A DNA stretch of 33,212 nt from JBAPRR01 sp049281195 (GTDB taxonomy: Bacteria; Actinomycetota; Acidimicrobiia; Acidimicrobiales; CAVXTF01), in assembly GCA_049281195.1 (NCBI GenBank), contig JBAPRR010000172.1, positions 1 through 33,212 of the forward strand, written 5' to 3'. The notes beneath the pieces were generated by a model, which was given only the letters and a program-made list of their open reading frames with translations, was not told the origin of the DNA and did not search any database. Below are positions 8,103 to 16,431 of this stretch, piece by piece. Each line of letters opens with the position of its first letter. Positions within the stretch are counted from its first letter, which is position 1. Both the position numbers and the translations under genes were made by a program.

Positions 8103-9328
8103 GTGAGCGGCGTTTCGCCTTGGTGACCGGTGGGGGGACCGCAGGCCACACGGTTCCGGCGCTTGCTGTCGCACGTGCTCTGCTCGAGGACAAACCTGCC
8201 GGTTCGATCGAGATGGTCGGTTCGAAGCGCGGGCTCGACGCCAAGCTGCTTTCGGGGGTGGAGCTTCCCGTCACACTTCTTGGTGGGCGTGGCTTCAGAA
8301 GGCGCATGTCGGGTTCGGCATTCGCCTCGAATCTCGCCGCACTCGTGGGCCTTGTCGGTGCGTTCGTCTCCTCGGTCGCCCTTGTTCTCACGCGAAGGCC
8401 ACGGGTCGTCGTCGCGGTCGGTGGGTATGCGTGCATGGCTCCTTCCGTTGCGGCAGCGATTCTCGGCGTTCCCATCGTCGTGTTGAATGTGGACGCGGTC
8501 CCCGGTGCTGCGAACCGTCTCCTGTCGCGCATCGCCCGTGCCTCTGCGGTGGCGTATCCCGGCACCGCTCTGCCGCGCTCTGTCGTCACGGGTCCACCCG
8601 TTCGATCCGAGATACTCGCTGTCCGCTCGGCCCGCGATGACGCCACTGCCAGGTCTGCGGCTCGGGAGGCTCTGGGACTTCCGTCTGAAGCATTCGTCGT
8701 TGCAGCCTTCGGCGGTTCCCTGGGCGCCAAGCGGATCAATGAGGCGGTCCTGGGGTTGGCCGATCAATGGTCAGGTAGGGGAGACGTCGCGATCTACCAC
8801 GTCGTCGGGAATCGAGACTCTGAATGGGCGACGCGCGCCGCGAGCGAGATGTCTGGTCGCGGTCGGGCGGGCGGCGGGGCAGCTGGCGGTGAGTTGGCTT
8901 ATGTGCAGGTCTCTTATGAGAACCGGATGGACCTGTTGTATACCGCTTGCGATATGGCGGTCTGCAGGGCCGGCGCAAACACCGTTGCAGAGCTGACCGT
9001 GACGGGCACTCCCGCGGTGCTCGTTCCCCTGCCCGGCGCGCCGGGGGACCACCAGAACGCCAACGCCAAGGTGCTCGAAAGAAATGGAGCGGCCGTGGTC
9101 GTTCAAGACCGCGATCTCGAAGCCGACCGTCTGGCAAAGGAGCTGAACGCGATACTGGCCGATCCCGGCAAGCTGGCGCAGATGGCCGCGGCATCGGCCG
9201 ATCTCGGGAAACCGGATGCCGCACGGGCTGTCGCCGAGCTCGCCGAGAAGTTTGCGCACCACGGCGGCGCCGGAAGTAGCCGTGGTGCCGGAAATAGCGG
9301 TGGCGCCGGAAACAGGAGCGCAGCGTGA
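8099..9328 (+). CDS. murG: Lipid I GlcNAc transferase MurG
   Basis: MurG is a peripheral GT-B glycosyltransferase that adds GlcNAc from UDP-GlcNAc to lipid I, making lipid II on the cytoplasmic side of the membrane. The 409-residue product has the N-terminal glycine loop TGGGTAGHTVPALA, the second glycine motif GGSLGAKRIN at the start of the UDP-binding domain, and the conserved C-terminal region CRAGANTVAEL followed by VPLPGAPGDHQNANA. The usual GGTGGH is GGGTAGH here, a mild variant. The last 20 residues are a Gly/Ala/Asn/Ser tail built from three 18-base repeats and lie outside the fold. GTG 8099 overlaps the ftsW stop (GTGA). Confidence 0.95.
   Translation: MSERRFALVTGGGTAGHTVPALAVARALLEDKPAGSIEMVGSKRGLDAKLLSGVELPVTLLGGRGFRRRMSGSAFASNLAALVGLVGAFVSSVALVLTRRPRVVVAVGGYACMAPSVAAAILGVPIVVLNVDAVPGAANRLLSRIARASAVAYPGTALPRSVVTGPPVRSEILAVRSARDDATARSAAREALGLPSEAFVVAAFGGSLGAKRINEAVLGLADQWSGRGDVAIYHVVGNRDSEWATRAASEMSGRGRAGGGAAGGELAYVQVSYENRMDLLYTACDMAVCRAGANTVAELTVTGTPAVLVPLPGAPGDHQNANAKVLERNGAAVVVQDRDLEADRLAKELNAILADPGKLAQMAAASADLGKPDAARAVAELAEKFAHHGGAGSSRGAGNSGGAGNRSAA
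9266..9319 (+). repeat. Three 18-base tandem repeats at the murG 3' end
   Basis: Units 9266-9283, 9284-9301 and 9302-9319 each start GGYGCCGGAA and encode Gly-Ala-Gly-x-x-x (GAGSSR, GAGNSG, GAGNRS). The third unit contains AGGAG (9314-9318), the ribosome-binding site of murC, six bases before its GTG. Confidence 0.85.
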
Positions 9329-10704
9329 ACGCGCCGATCGACCTTTCCAAAAGCGTTCGGGTGCATATAGTCGGCGTGGGCGGTGCCGGGATGAGTGCGA
9401 TCGCCTCTGTTCTCGCGGCGATGGGTCATCACGTGACGGGGAGCGACCTGAAGGCATCACCGGCGCTCGCCCGCCTTGGTGCTTCCGGAGTGCGCGTTCA
9501 GGTCGGACACGACGGTGCCCTGATGGACGATGCCGAGCTCGTCTCGATATCGACAGCGATCCCGATGAGCAACCACGAGGTCGAACTGGCCCGCAGCCGC
9601 GGGATCCGGGTGGTCTCTAGAGCAGAGACCCTCGCCGCGATCTCCCGCCAGAGAAAGCTGGTCGCAGTCTCGGGCACTCACGGCAAGACGACCACCACGA
9701 CTCTTCTGTCCCTCGTGCTAATGGAGGCGGGACTACACCCGTCGTTTCTCATCGGCGGTGACGTGAACGAGATAGGGACCAACGCCGTCTGGGACTCAGG
9801 CGATTGGCTGGTCGTCGAGGCCGACGAGAGTGACAAGACTTTTCTCGCCCTCGATCCCGCGATATCCGTGGTAACGAGCGTCGAGCCGGATCATCTGGAT
9901 TTCTACGGCGGCTTCGAGAAGGTAGTGGAGGCATTCGACCAGTTCTGTGCCAAGGCCTCCGAGGCGGTGGTGACGAGTGCCGATGACCCCATAGCTGCCG
10001 AGGTGGGTCGAAGGTACGGGGCGACGCTCGTCGGGTTCTCTCCCGACGCGGACGTACAGATCGAGAATCACGCCGCGGGCAGAGGTGGTGTGGCGTTCGA
10101 CCTTGTACGCCGGGGACAGCGCATGGGTCGCCTGTCGCTTCCGGTAACGGGAGCGAAGCTCGCGCAGAACGCGGCCGTGGCGGCCGTGACCGCCTTCGTG
10201 ACAGGAGTGGGGTTCGACGCGGCCGAGCGGGCGTTCGCTCGCTTCGCGGGCGTGGCACGGAGGTTCGAGCATCGCGGGGAGTCACGGGGCGTCCGGTTCG
10301 TCGACGACTACGCACACCTGCCCACAGAGGTGAGCGCGGTGTTAGAGGCGGCGCGCTCGGTCAATAGCGATGGTCGGGTCGTCGCGGTGTTCCAGCCCCA
10401 CCGTTATTCGAGGACGGCCGCACTGTGGGAGCAGTTCACTGATTCCTTCGTGGGGGCGGACGTAGTGCTCATCACAGACGTGTATCCGGCGGGAGAGCAG
10501 CCGGTTCCAGGCGTCACCGGCAAGCTGATCGCCGATGCCGTGTCGGCTGCTCATCCCGACTCGACCGTCGTCTATGTGTCGGACCGCGAGACCTTGGCGT
10601 CGGAGGTGGCCTCGCTTCTTCGCCCCGGCGACCTCTTCATGACCTTGGGCGCGGGCGACCTCACCAGCCTTTCCGACGAGCTTCTCGATTCGCCGGATTG
10701 GTGA
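9325..10704 (+). CDS. murC: UDP-MurNAc:L-alanine ligase MurC
   Basis: MurC is the first of the four ATP-dependent Mur ligases and adds L-alanine to UDP-MurNAc in the cytoplasm. The 459-residue product has an N-terminal UDP-binding Rossmann domain with GVGGAGMSAIA (residues 17-27) and the ATP loop G117-T-H-G-K121-T-T. The central domain has VVEADESDKTFL and EPDHLDFYGG, and the C-terminal domain has DDYAHLPTEV and FQPHRYSRT. HLPTEV replaces the more common HHPTEI. The length is normal, so there is no fusion to the missing MurD or MurF. GTG 9325 overlaps the murG stop (GTGA) and has AGGAG at 9314-9318. Confidence 0.96.
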   Translation: MNAPIDLSKSVRVHIVGVGGAGMSAIASVLAAMGHHVTGSDLKASPALARLGASGVRVQVGHDGALMDDAELVSISTAIPMSNHEVELARSRGIRVVSRAETLAAISRQRKLVAVSGTHGKTTTTTLLSLVLMEAGLHPSFLIGGDVNEIGTNAVWDSGDWLVVEADESDKTFLALDPAISVVTSVEPDHLDFYGGFEKVVEAFDQFCAKASEAVVTSADDPIAAEVGRRYGATLVGFSPDADVQIENHAAGRGGVAFDLVRRGQRMGRLSLPVTGAKLAQNAAVAAVTAFVTGVGFDAAERAFARFAGVARRFEHRGESRGVRFVDDYAHLPTEVSAVLEAARSVNSDGRVVAVFQPHRYSRTAALWEQFTDSFVGADVVLITDVYPAGEQPVPGVTGKLIADAVSAAHPDSTVVYVSDRETLASEVASLLRPGDLFMTLGAGDLTSLSDELLDSPDW

Positions 10705-11867
10705 TCGGATCGATCGGGACCCCGATGGGCTCTGACGTTTCGGCTTTCGCCGACTTCTCGACGGCGATCGAGGCGATCGGCAATTCTCTTGGTTCACACG
10801 ATCCCGGCGGCGCGGTGCTGCGCGTATTTCGTGACACCCCCTTGGGCGCCCGCACGACGTACCGGGTGGGTGGCAACGCGTCGTTGCTCGTCGAGGTCGA
10901 AAGCACCGCCGCGTTGGAGGAAGTCCAAGGGGCTCTGGTCGAGGCCACCTTCCGTACCGGCAAGGGGGTTCCGCTGCTCGTGTTGGGCAAGGGATCCAAC
11001 ATGCTCGTGAGCGACGCCGGTTTTCCGGGGGTCGTTCTCGTCCTGGTCGGCGAGTTCGATTCGGTCGAGATAGCCGGCACCACGGTTCGTGCGGGCGGAG
11101 CCACCGGCATGCAGGCGCTCGCCAGGCAATCGGCGACAGAGGGCCTGGGCGGCTTCGAATGGGCGGTCGGCATACCGGGGTCGGTCGGTGGGGCAGTCAG
11201 GATGAACGCGGGGGGCCACGGGTCGGAAATGGCTGACGTTCTCACCGTGGCTTCGGTTTTCGATCTGTGTACCGGGGACGTTTCGTCCCGAAGCGTCGCC
11301 GAGCTCGAGACGGGCTACCGGCACAGCTCGCTGGCTTCGAATGACGTCGTCACGCGGGCGGAGATCCGGCTTCAGAGGGTGGACCCCGCCGAGGCGCTCG
11401 AACGGGTGGGGGAGATAGTCAGGTGGCGCAAGACAAACCAGCCCGGTGGCTCCAACGCCGGTTCGGTCTTCACCAACCCGCAGCACGACTCTGCAGGACG
11501 CCTGATCGACGCAGCCGGCCTGAAGGGCAGTCGGATCGGTACCGCCGCGGTATCGCCCAAGCATGCCAATTTCTTTCAGGCCGACAGACATGGCTCCGCT
11601 GAAGACGTCAGGGCGCTCATAGAGAAGGTTAGAAACACTGTCGCGGGCCGATTCGGGATCGAGCTCGTTCCCGAGCTTCGGATGATCGGGTTCGCGGGGG
11701 AGAGGCTTCCGATGTTCGAGCCCTCAACCTCTACTTCAGGGTCAGACTCTGGGTCTAGTCCTGGACCTCGTCATGGCTCGGGACCTGGACCCGTGGGTTC
11801 GCTGACGGACGTGGATCCACGCCGCGAAGGCGATCGAGGAGCAAACTCGGAAGGGAATTCGAGTTGA
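10701..11867 (+). CDS. murB: UDP-N-acetylenolpyruvoylglucosamine reductase MurB
   Basis: MurB is an FAD enzyme that uses NADPH to reduce UDP-GlcNAc-enolpyruvate to UDP-MurNAc. The product of about 388 residues has the FAD-binding features TTYRVGGNASLLVEV and LGKGSNMLVSDAGF, then GIPGSVGGAVRMNAGGHG, the catalytic Ser region NAGSVFTNP, and the C-terminal Glu motif ELVPELRMIG. The GSVFTNP/PELR layout fits type II enzymes. It is longer than usual because of a leader of about 30 residues and a disordered tail of about 50 residues rich in Ser/Gly/Pro. GTG 10701 makes a GTGA overlap with murC. TTG 10698 and ATG 10725 are alternatives. Its place between murC and ftsQ is usual in actinobacteria-type and many other clusters. 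Confidence 0.94.
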   Translation: MIGSIGTPMGSDVSAFADFSTAIEAIGNSLGSHDPGGAVLRVFRDTPLGARTTYRVGGNASLLVEVESTAALEEVQGALVEATFRTGKGVPLLVLGKGSNMLVSDAGFPGVVLVLVGEFDSVEIAGTTVRAGGATGMQALARQSATEGLGGFEWAVGIPGSVGGAVRMNAGGHGSEMADVLTVASVFDLCTGDVSSRSVAELETGYRHSSLASNDVVTRAEIRLQRVDPAEALERVGEIVRWRKTNQPGGSNAGSVFTNPQHDSAGRLIDAAGLKGSRIGTAAVSPKHANFFQADRHGSAEDVRALIEKVRNTVAGRFGIELVPELRMIGFAGERLPMFEPSTSTSGSDSGSSPGPRHGSGPGPVGSLTDVDPRREGDRGANSEGNSS

Positions 11868-12772
11868 CCATCTCAGACGAGATCACAGACCTGCGTCCGG
11901 CCATGGACCCCCGCATGTGGCAGCGGAGGGTCGAGGTGACCCGGGCGAACGGCCGCCGCAGGCTGAAGGCTGTTGTGGCTCTTTTCATCGTCTGCGTGCT
12001 GGCACTGGTGGGGGTGATCGCCATTCACTCGGAGCTCTTCTCTGCGAAGCATGTTCAGGTGGTCGGAGCGGTGGAGACGCCCGCTGGACAAGTCGTCCAA
12101 GCAGCAGGGCTGTCAGCCCGGCCGCCACTGGTTGACATCAATGCGCTGGCAGCGGCCCACGAGGTCGAACACCTTCCGTGGATAGACACCGCTTCTGTAG
12201 TGGTGCACTGGCCCGACTCCGTCACGATCCGTGTGACCGAACGTCTCCCGGTGGCCGCGCTCGAAGTGCGAAGTGCCAAAAAAGGCTCCCCTTCCTGGGA
12301 CATCGTCGACCGGACGGGACGGGTTCTCGCCGACGTGGCCGACGAACCCGCTGGTCTCGTCACCGTGGTCGTGCCGACCCGGGTGGGTCCGCCAGGAACG
12401 CAGTTGCCCACGAGCGACCAGTGGGGAGTGGACGTGGCGACGTCGATTCCGGCCACTCTCGCTCTACGTGTGGAGTCGGTTGATGTTTCCGATGGCTCAG
12501 GATCGGTCGACTCAGGATCAGCCGACTCAGGATCAGCCGACTCCGGGTCCGTCGGGGCGGGGTCTGTCGCGGCGGGTCAAACGATCGACGCAGAAGGCGA
12601 TGATGACACGGTCACCCTGGGTCTTAGCGGCGGCCTTTCAGTGGTCATCGGAGCGCCCGTGGAGCTTCCGGCGAAGTTTGAGGCCTTGGAGAGCGTCCTC
12701 ACCGGCGCTTCGTTACAAAGTGGTGACGTTATTGATGTCACCGTGCCCGAGGAACCTACTGTTTCTTCGTGA
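11864..12772 (+). CDS. ftsQ: Cell-division protein FtsQ (POTRA domain)
   Basis: FtsQ is a bitopic divisome protein whose extracytoplasmic POTRA and beta domains recruit FtsL and FtsB-type partners. The 302-residue product has a basic N-terminus, one transmembrane helix (about 39-58), then the POTRA domain beginning FSAKHVQVVGAVETP. The characteristic LPWIDTASVVVHWPDSVTIRVTER stretch spans roughly residues 104-127, followed by the FtsQ beta domain. Residues 211-235 are five pentapeptides (GSGSV, DSGSA twice, DSGSV, GAGSV) inserted in the C-terminal domain and encoded by a 15-base tandem repeat. TTG 11864 overlaps the murB stop (TTGA). AAGGGA at about 11851-11856 is a plausible ribosome-binding site. 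Confidence 0.92.
   Translation: MTISDEITDLRPAMDPRMWQRRVEVTRANGRRRLKAVVALFIVCVLALVGVIAIHSELFSAKHVQVVGAVETPAGQVVQAAGLSARPPLVDINALAAAHEVEHLPWIDTASVVVHWPDSVTIRVTERLPVAALEVRSAKKGSPSWDIVDRTGRVLADVADEPAGLVTVVVPTRVGPPGTQLPTSDQWGVDVATSIPATLALRVESVDVSDGSGSVDSGSADSGSADSGSVGAGSVAAGQTIDAEGDDDTVTLGLSGGLSVVIGAPVELPAKFEALESVLTGASLQSGDVIDVTVPEEPTVSS
12494..12568 (+). repeat. Five 15-base tandem repeats within ftsQ
   Basis: The 15-base units run 12494-12508, 12509-12523, 12524-12538, 12539-12553 and 12554-12568. Units two and three are identical (GACTCAGGATCAGCC) and the others are diverged. Each encodes a Gly/Ser/Asp pentapeptide, so copy-number change would stay in frame. Confidence 0.85.
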
Positions 12773-12855
12773 AAGGTCTCGGATCACGCGAATGGATGGC
12801 GCGCATGAACGGCTCTTCGATGCCCAGAACAGGTGACGCGACCCTTCAGCGCTTC

Positions 12856-12884
12856 TTGACCGTTCGCGAACGTGGCCGTAGGGT
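12856..12884 (+). promoter_or_regulatory. Candidate promoter for ftsZ
   Basis: TTGACC (12856-12861) and TAGGGT (12879-12884) are separated by exactly 17 bases inside the 249-base ftsQ-ftsZ gap. The -35 matches the TTGAC core and the -10 has the TAnnnT form of actinobacterial housekeeping promoters. The start point would be near 12891, giving a leader of about 130 bases. A dedicated ftsZ promoter here would let FtsZ be made in excess over the upstream operon, as is known in other bacteria. Confidence 0.5.
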
Positions 12885-13021
12885 TGTCTGCCTTCACCCC
12901 GGGCATGGTTCGAGGTCTGGTCGAGGGTGAGAGGGCCGCGGTGGGTCCAGGGTGCACCAAAGCTCGTGTGCCATGAAGACTCCGTCCGCACCCATAGCCA
13001 GGGTCCGGACGAGGGGTGTCG

Positions 13022-14140
13022 ATGACAGGTCCAATACAAAGCAACTACTTCGCCGTGATCAAGGTCGTCGGTGTTGGCGGCGGTGGTGTCAACGCGGTCA
13101 ATCGCATGATCGAGGCGGGCCTGAAGGGCGTCGAGTTCATCGCCGCGAACACTGACGCGCAGGCGCTTCTGATGAGCGATGCCGATCTGAAGCTCGACAT
13201 CGGCCGCCAGCTCACACGTGGGCTCGGTGCAGGCAGCGACCCTGCCGTCGGTCGTGCCGCCGCGGAGGAGCACAGAGCCGACATCGAAGAAGCCCTTCGC
13301 GGTGCGGACATGGTGTTCATCACCGCTGGAAAAGGCGGTGGGACCGGAACGGGGGCAGCTCCCGTTGTCGCCGAGATCGCCAAGAGCCTCGGGGCACTGA
13401 CAATCGCCGTCGTTACCCGGCCATTCACCTTCGAGGGTCGCAGACGTTCGGTCCAGGCCGAGCAGGGCATCCAGAACCTGAAAGAAGAGGTCGACGCGAT
13501 CATCATCATCCCGAACGACCGGTTGCTGACCGTGTCGAACGAGCGGATGTCGATGGTGAACGCGTTCAAGCTCGCAGACGAGGTCCTCCTTCAAGGAGTA
13601 CAGGGCATTACCGACCTGATCACGATCCCGGGCCAGATCAACACGGACTTCGCCGACGTGAGGATGGTCCTCGAAAACTCCGGTACCGCGATCATGGGGA
13701 TCGGCAACGCGAACGGGGACGGCAGGTCGGTGAACGCAGCACGTGCCGCGATCACGTCGCCCCTGCTCGAGAACTCCATCGAAGGCGCACGCGGCATCCT
13801 GGTCAACATCGCCGGTGGTCCCGAGCTCGGCCTGTTCGAGGTCAACGAGGCCATGGAGATCATCCACGGCGTTGCACATCCGGACGCCAACATCATCTTC
13901 GGGACGGTCATCGAAGAAGAGATGGCTGAGAACGTGAGGGTGACCGTCATCGCAGCCGGTTTCGAGCGCTGGGAGGAGTCGCGCGGATCTGCAACCGCAC
14001 CGCAGCGCGGTGGTCCCTCTGAGGGACGGAGCCTCGTGCTCGGCGACCCTGTGCGCGAAGACATCTTCGCCACCCCCGAGGACGACGGGGATCTGGATCT
14101 CGGCGACGACGAATTCGACGTACCGTCGTTCCTCAAATAA
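13022..14140 (+). CDS. ftsZ: Cell-division GTPase FtsZ
   Basis: FtsZ is the tubulin-like GTPase that forms the Z ring. The 372-residue product begins with a short N-terminus containing YFAVIKVVGVGGGGVNAVNRM, followed by NTDAQAL and the tubulin signature G105-G-G-T-G-T-G111. The T7 synergy loop reads TIPGQINTDFADV, with the catalytic Asp pattern N-x-DFADV. The C-terminus is a short linker ending in DDEFDVPSFLK, which matches the conserved peptide that binds SepF/FtsA-type anchors. I preferred ATG 13022 to GTG 13016 because GAGGGG (13011-13016) sits five bases upstream of the ATG and overlaps the GTG. A separate promoter candidate lies at 12856-12884. Confidence 0.98.
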   Translation: MTGPIQSNYFAVIKVVGVGGGGVNAVNRMIEAGLKGVEFIAANTDAQALLMSDADLKLDIGRQLTRGLGAGSDPAVGRAAAEEHRADIEEALRGADMVFITAGKGGGTGTGAAPVVAEIAKSLGALTIAVVTRPFTFEGRRRSVQAEQGIQNLKEEVDAIIIIPNDRLLTVSNERMSMVNAFKLADEVLLQGVQGITDLITIPGQINTDFADVRMVLENSGTAIMGIGNANGDGRSVNAARAAITSPLLENSIEGARGILVNIAGGPELGLFEVNEAMEIIHGVAHPDANIIFGTVIEEEMAENVRVTVIAAGFERWEESRGSATAPQRGGPSEGRSLVLGDPVREDIFATPEDDGDLDLGDDEFDVPSFLK

Positions 14141-14207
14141 CGACGACGCACGCCGGGGGATACCCCGAGCAACCACAACCGGCCGCCGAGCGGCTCGGTG
14201 AATCCAG

Positions 14208-14930
14208 ATGAGCGACCACCGCCTTTCTCCCATCGTGACTGCAGGACCGGTGCGTCTTTTGGGCACTCCGGTTCTTGCCTTCTGGACCGGCGTTTCCGAA
14301 GGTGACCAGCGCGGGATCGTCCAGGGGGCGACGGGGTCTGCACCTTCTCCCGTTCCTCACAGTTTGCGTGTCGCAGGCGCCATCCAGGTGCATGGGAGCG
14401 CGATCATTTCGGTCGGCACCGACATCTCGGTTGGCACCGGCGATGGTGCAGAAACTGCCGAGGCGGACGGGGTTGTGGCCACCGACGAGTTGTCGTGCCC
14501 GGCCGTGCTCACCGCCGACTGCGTCTCGGTAGCGATGGGTTCGCCCGAAGGAATTCGTGCCGCCGTGCATGCCGGCTGGCGGGGCCTCGTTCGCGGCGTG
14601 ATCGGAAATGCCGCCTCGGTGATGCGCTCGAGCGGGGCTTCGAAGATCGTGGCGAGCTTCGGCCCGTGCATCGGCCCCTGCTGCTACGAGTTCTCGCCGG
14701 ACGACCTTTCCGCCGTCGAGTCCGAGCTCGGCACCGGTCTGCGTGCAATCACGACGTCGGGTCACCCGTCGCTCGATATCCGTCTGGCTGCGCGTCGGGT
14801 CCTGGAGAAGGTGAACGCCGAGGTCATCCCGGCCGAGATCCCTTGCACCTCGTGCGGCAACGGATGGTTCTCGGCTCGCGCCCGGAAAGACGTGGAGAGA
14901 CAGGCCCTCTACGTATGGCGCGACAAGTGA
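14208..14930 (+). CDS. pgeF: YlmD/YfiH family protein (PgeF, laccase domain)
   Basis: This 240-residue protein belongs to the DUF152/YfiH family. These are zinc-dependent enzymes reported as purine nucleoside phosphorylase/adenosine deaminase, and in E. coli (PgeF) as an enzyme that removes wrongly incorporated L-Ser from peptidoglycan precursors. The zinc ligands are visible as H62 (QVHG), C105 (LTADC) and H121 (AVHAGWRG), followed by FGPCIGPCCYEF. Position after ftsZ is conserved in actinobacteria and Firmicutes. The PgeF role would fit the wall-synthesis neighbours, but it is known mainly from enterobacteria. Start ATG 14208 has only a weak ribosome-binding site 67 bases after ftsZ. Confidence 0.9.
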   Translation: MSDHRLSPIVTAGPVRLLGTPVLAFWTGVSEGDQRGIVQGATGSAPSPVPHSLRVAGAIQVHGSAIISVGTDISVGTGDGAETAEADGVVATDELSCPAVLTADCVSVAMGSPEGIRAAVHAGWRGLVRGVIGNAASVMRSSGASKIVASFGPCIGPCCYEFSPDDLSAVESELGTGLRAITTSGHPSLDIRLAARRVLEKVNAEVIPAEIPCTSCGNGWFSARARKDVERQALYVWRDK

Positions 14931-15628
14931 CGCCGAGCGCCGACCCGGTTCTTTTGGCGGCTCCTCCCGTCGAGGTGGTGGTCGAACGGCTGCAGGCGAT
15001 ACGGACCCGGATCAAGGACGCCGGCGGCGATCCCGAAGCGGTTCGAGTCGTGGCGGTGACGAAAGGATTCGACCAATCGGCTATCCGCGCCGCTATCGAG
15101 GCGGGGATGACCGATGTAGGTGAGAACTACCCGCAGGAGCTTCTTTCCAAGGCATCAGCAGCGGATTCGCCCGGTGTCACCCTGCACATGATCGGAGCGA
15201 TCCAACGACGCAGGATCAAGGCACTGGCCACGGTGGTCGACTGCTGGCAGACCGTCTCGCGGAGCGAAGAGATCTCGTCACTGGCCGAGCTCGCGCCCGG
15301 AGTCGCCGTGTTCATACAGGTCGACACGACCGGCCGACCGGACCGAAACGGATGTAGCCCCGCTGACGCACCACGGCTCGTCTCGACCGCGGGCGAAGCC
15401 GGGCTCAGGGTGAGGGGGCTGATGACGATCGGGCCAGGCCCGCAGGTCCCCGAAACCGAAACCGTCTCCGCGTTCGAGACGGTAGCCGGGCTCGCCAGGG
15501 ACCTCGACCTCGGGGAGATCTCCATGGGCATGACCGAGGACCTGCAGCCGGCGGTGGCAGCTGGGACCACCATGTTGCGGGTGGGGCGTGCGTTGTTCGG
15601 CCCCCGCACAAATGCACAGGGGTATTGA
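14915..15628 (+). CDS. Pyridoxal phosphate homeostasis protein YggS (YlmE)
   Basis: YggS/YlmE proteins bind pyridoxal 5'-phosphate and keep vitamin B6 and amino-acid pools balanced; no catalytic reaction is firmly known. The 237-residue product has the single-domain alanine-racemase-like barrel. The PLP lysine is K50 in RVVAVTKGF, then VGENYPQEL, HMIGAIQRRRIK, VDTTGRPDRNG, and the phosphate-binding end SMGMTEDLQPAV and MLRVGRALFGPR. In many relatives the lysine motif is AVSKT. ATG 14915 overlaps pgeF by 16 bases. GTG 14927 would make the GTGA junction seen elsewhere in this cluster and is an equally good start. Confidence 0.9.
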   Translation: MARQVTPSADPVLLAAPPVEVVVERLQAIRTRIKDAGGDPEAVRVVAVTKGFDQSAIRAAIEAGMTDVGENYPQELLSKASAADSPGVTLHMIGAIQRRRIKALATVVDCWQTVSRSEEISSLAELAPGVAVFIQVDTTGRPDRNGCSPADAPRLVSTAGEAGLRVRGLMTIGPGPQVPETETVSAFETVAGLARDLDLGEISMGMTEDLQPAVAAGTTMLRVGRALFGPRTNAQGY

Positions 15629-15663
15629 TTCTTTGGACGGGGTAATCATTTGTCTTGGAGAAA

Positions 15664-15699
15664 CAGGGACGAAGACTCCCTGACGGCCCTGCTAGGGGC
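15664..15699 (+). terminator. Possible terminator hairpins after yggS
   Basis: CAGGGA (15664-15669) and TCCCTG (15677-15682) form a six-base-pair stem with a seven-base loop. It is followed by a second short stem, GCCCT and AGGGGC (15686-15699), with one bulge. No T tract follows. Actinobacterial terminators often lack one, but the stems are short, so this is weak. Confidence 0.3.
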
Positions 15700-15794
15700 T
15701 ACAAATTCCACACATGAGAACAGCGGTAACAGCCCGGATTGCGGGATTCCACTTTGAAGCGGCTTGAGCCGTTACGCTGTCAAAAGGAGGCGAT

Positions 15795-16337
15795 ATGGCG
15801 CGTGCTTTCAAGAAGGTAATGGTCTACCTAGGGCTCGTGGACGACGAGTACGACGACGCTGACGGGTTCGAACCGCACTGGAGTGCACAGCCGACCCGCC
15901 AGACCTCCCGCGTGGTTGCTGAAGAAACCGACGAGCCGGTTGCCGTGTCGTCTGGCGCAACCATTCGCACACTGACTCCCCAGGAGCTTGGCGCGAGCCA
16001 GCCGGTCGTATCCCCTCGTCCCGCCGTTGTGAGGCCTGTGCCCGCTGAGTCGGCTTCGAGTAGCGCAAAAGTGGCAGTGGTAGCTCCTACCGAATTCACC
16101 GATGGAAAGACGATCGCCGATCGGCTGGTCAACGGGCAGCCTGTGATCGTCAATCTTCAGCTGGCGGATCGCGACCTGATGCGCAGGATCATCGACTTCT
16201 GCAGCGGGGTGGCATACGCGATCGGCGGGAAGATGGAGCGTGTGGCGGACAAGGTATTCCTCGTAACCCCACAAAACGTCCGCGTCTCTGCCGAGGAGCG
16301 TCAGCGCCTCCAAGAGAACGGGCTTGTTCGGGTCTGA
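15795..16337 (+). CDS. sepF: Z-ring membrane anchor SepF
   Basis: SepF ties FtsZ filaments to the membrane and is the main FtsZ anchor in actinobacteria, which lack FtsA. The 180-residue product starts with an amphipathic membrane-binding helix (MARAFKKVMVYLGLV). An acidic patch and a Ser/Pro/Val linker (to about residue 90) follow, then the SepF core with PTEFTDGKTIADRLVNGQPVIVNL, DFCSGVAYAIGGKMERVADKVFLVTP and the SAEERQRL end. The length is typical of actinobacterial SepF. Its ribosome-binding site, AAGGAGG (15784-15790), four bases before ATG, is the strongest in the window. It follows a 166-base gap after yggS, so it may have its own promoter, though I could not find a convincing one. 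Confidence 0.96.
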   Translation: MARAFKKVMVYLGLVDDEYDDADGFEPHWSAQPTRQTSRVVAEETDEPVAVSSGATIRTLTPQELGASQPVVSPRPAVVRPVPAESASSSAKVAVVAPTEFTDGKTIADRLVNGQPVIVNLQLADRDLMRRIIDFCSGVAYAIGGKMERVADKVFLVTPQNVRVSAEERQRLQENGLVRV

Positions 16338-16431
16338 TCGCAAGCGCCTGGCGTAGAGCCGGCGACTCGATGACTCTCCCTTCCGCGATCGTGCCGACCG
16401 TCAACGCTCTGAACACGGCTATTTCCTGATC

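Noticed and set aside
15739..15790. A promoter directly before sepF using TACGCT (15773-15778)
   Set aside because: No -35 lies at a normal distance, and the start point would fall in the ribosome-binding site.
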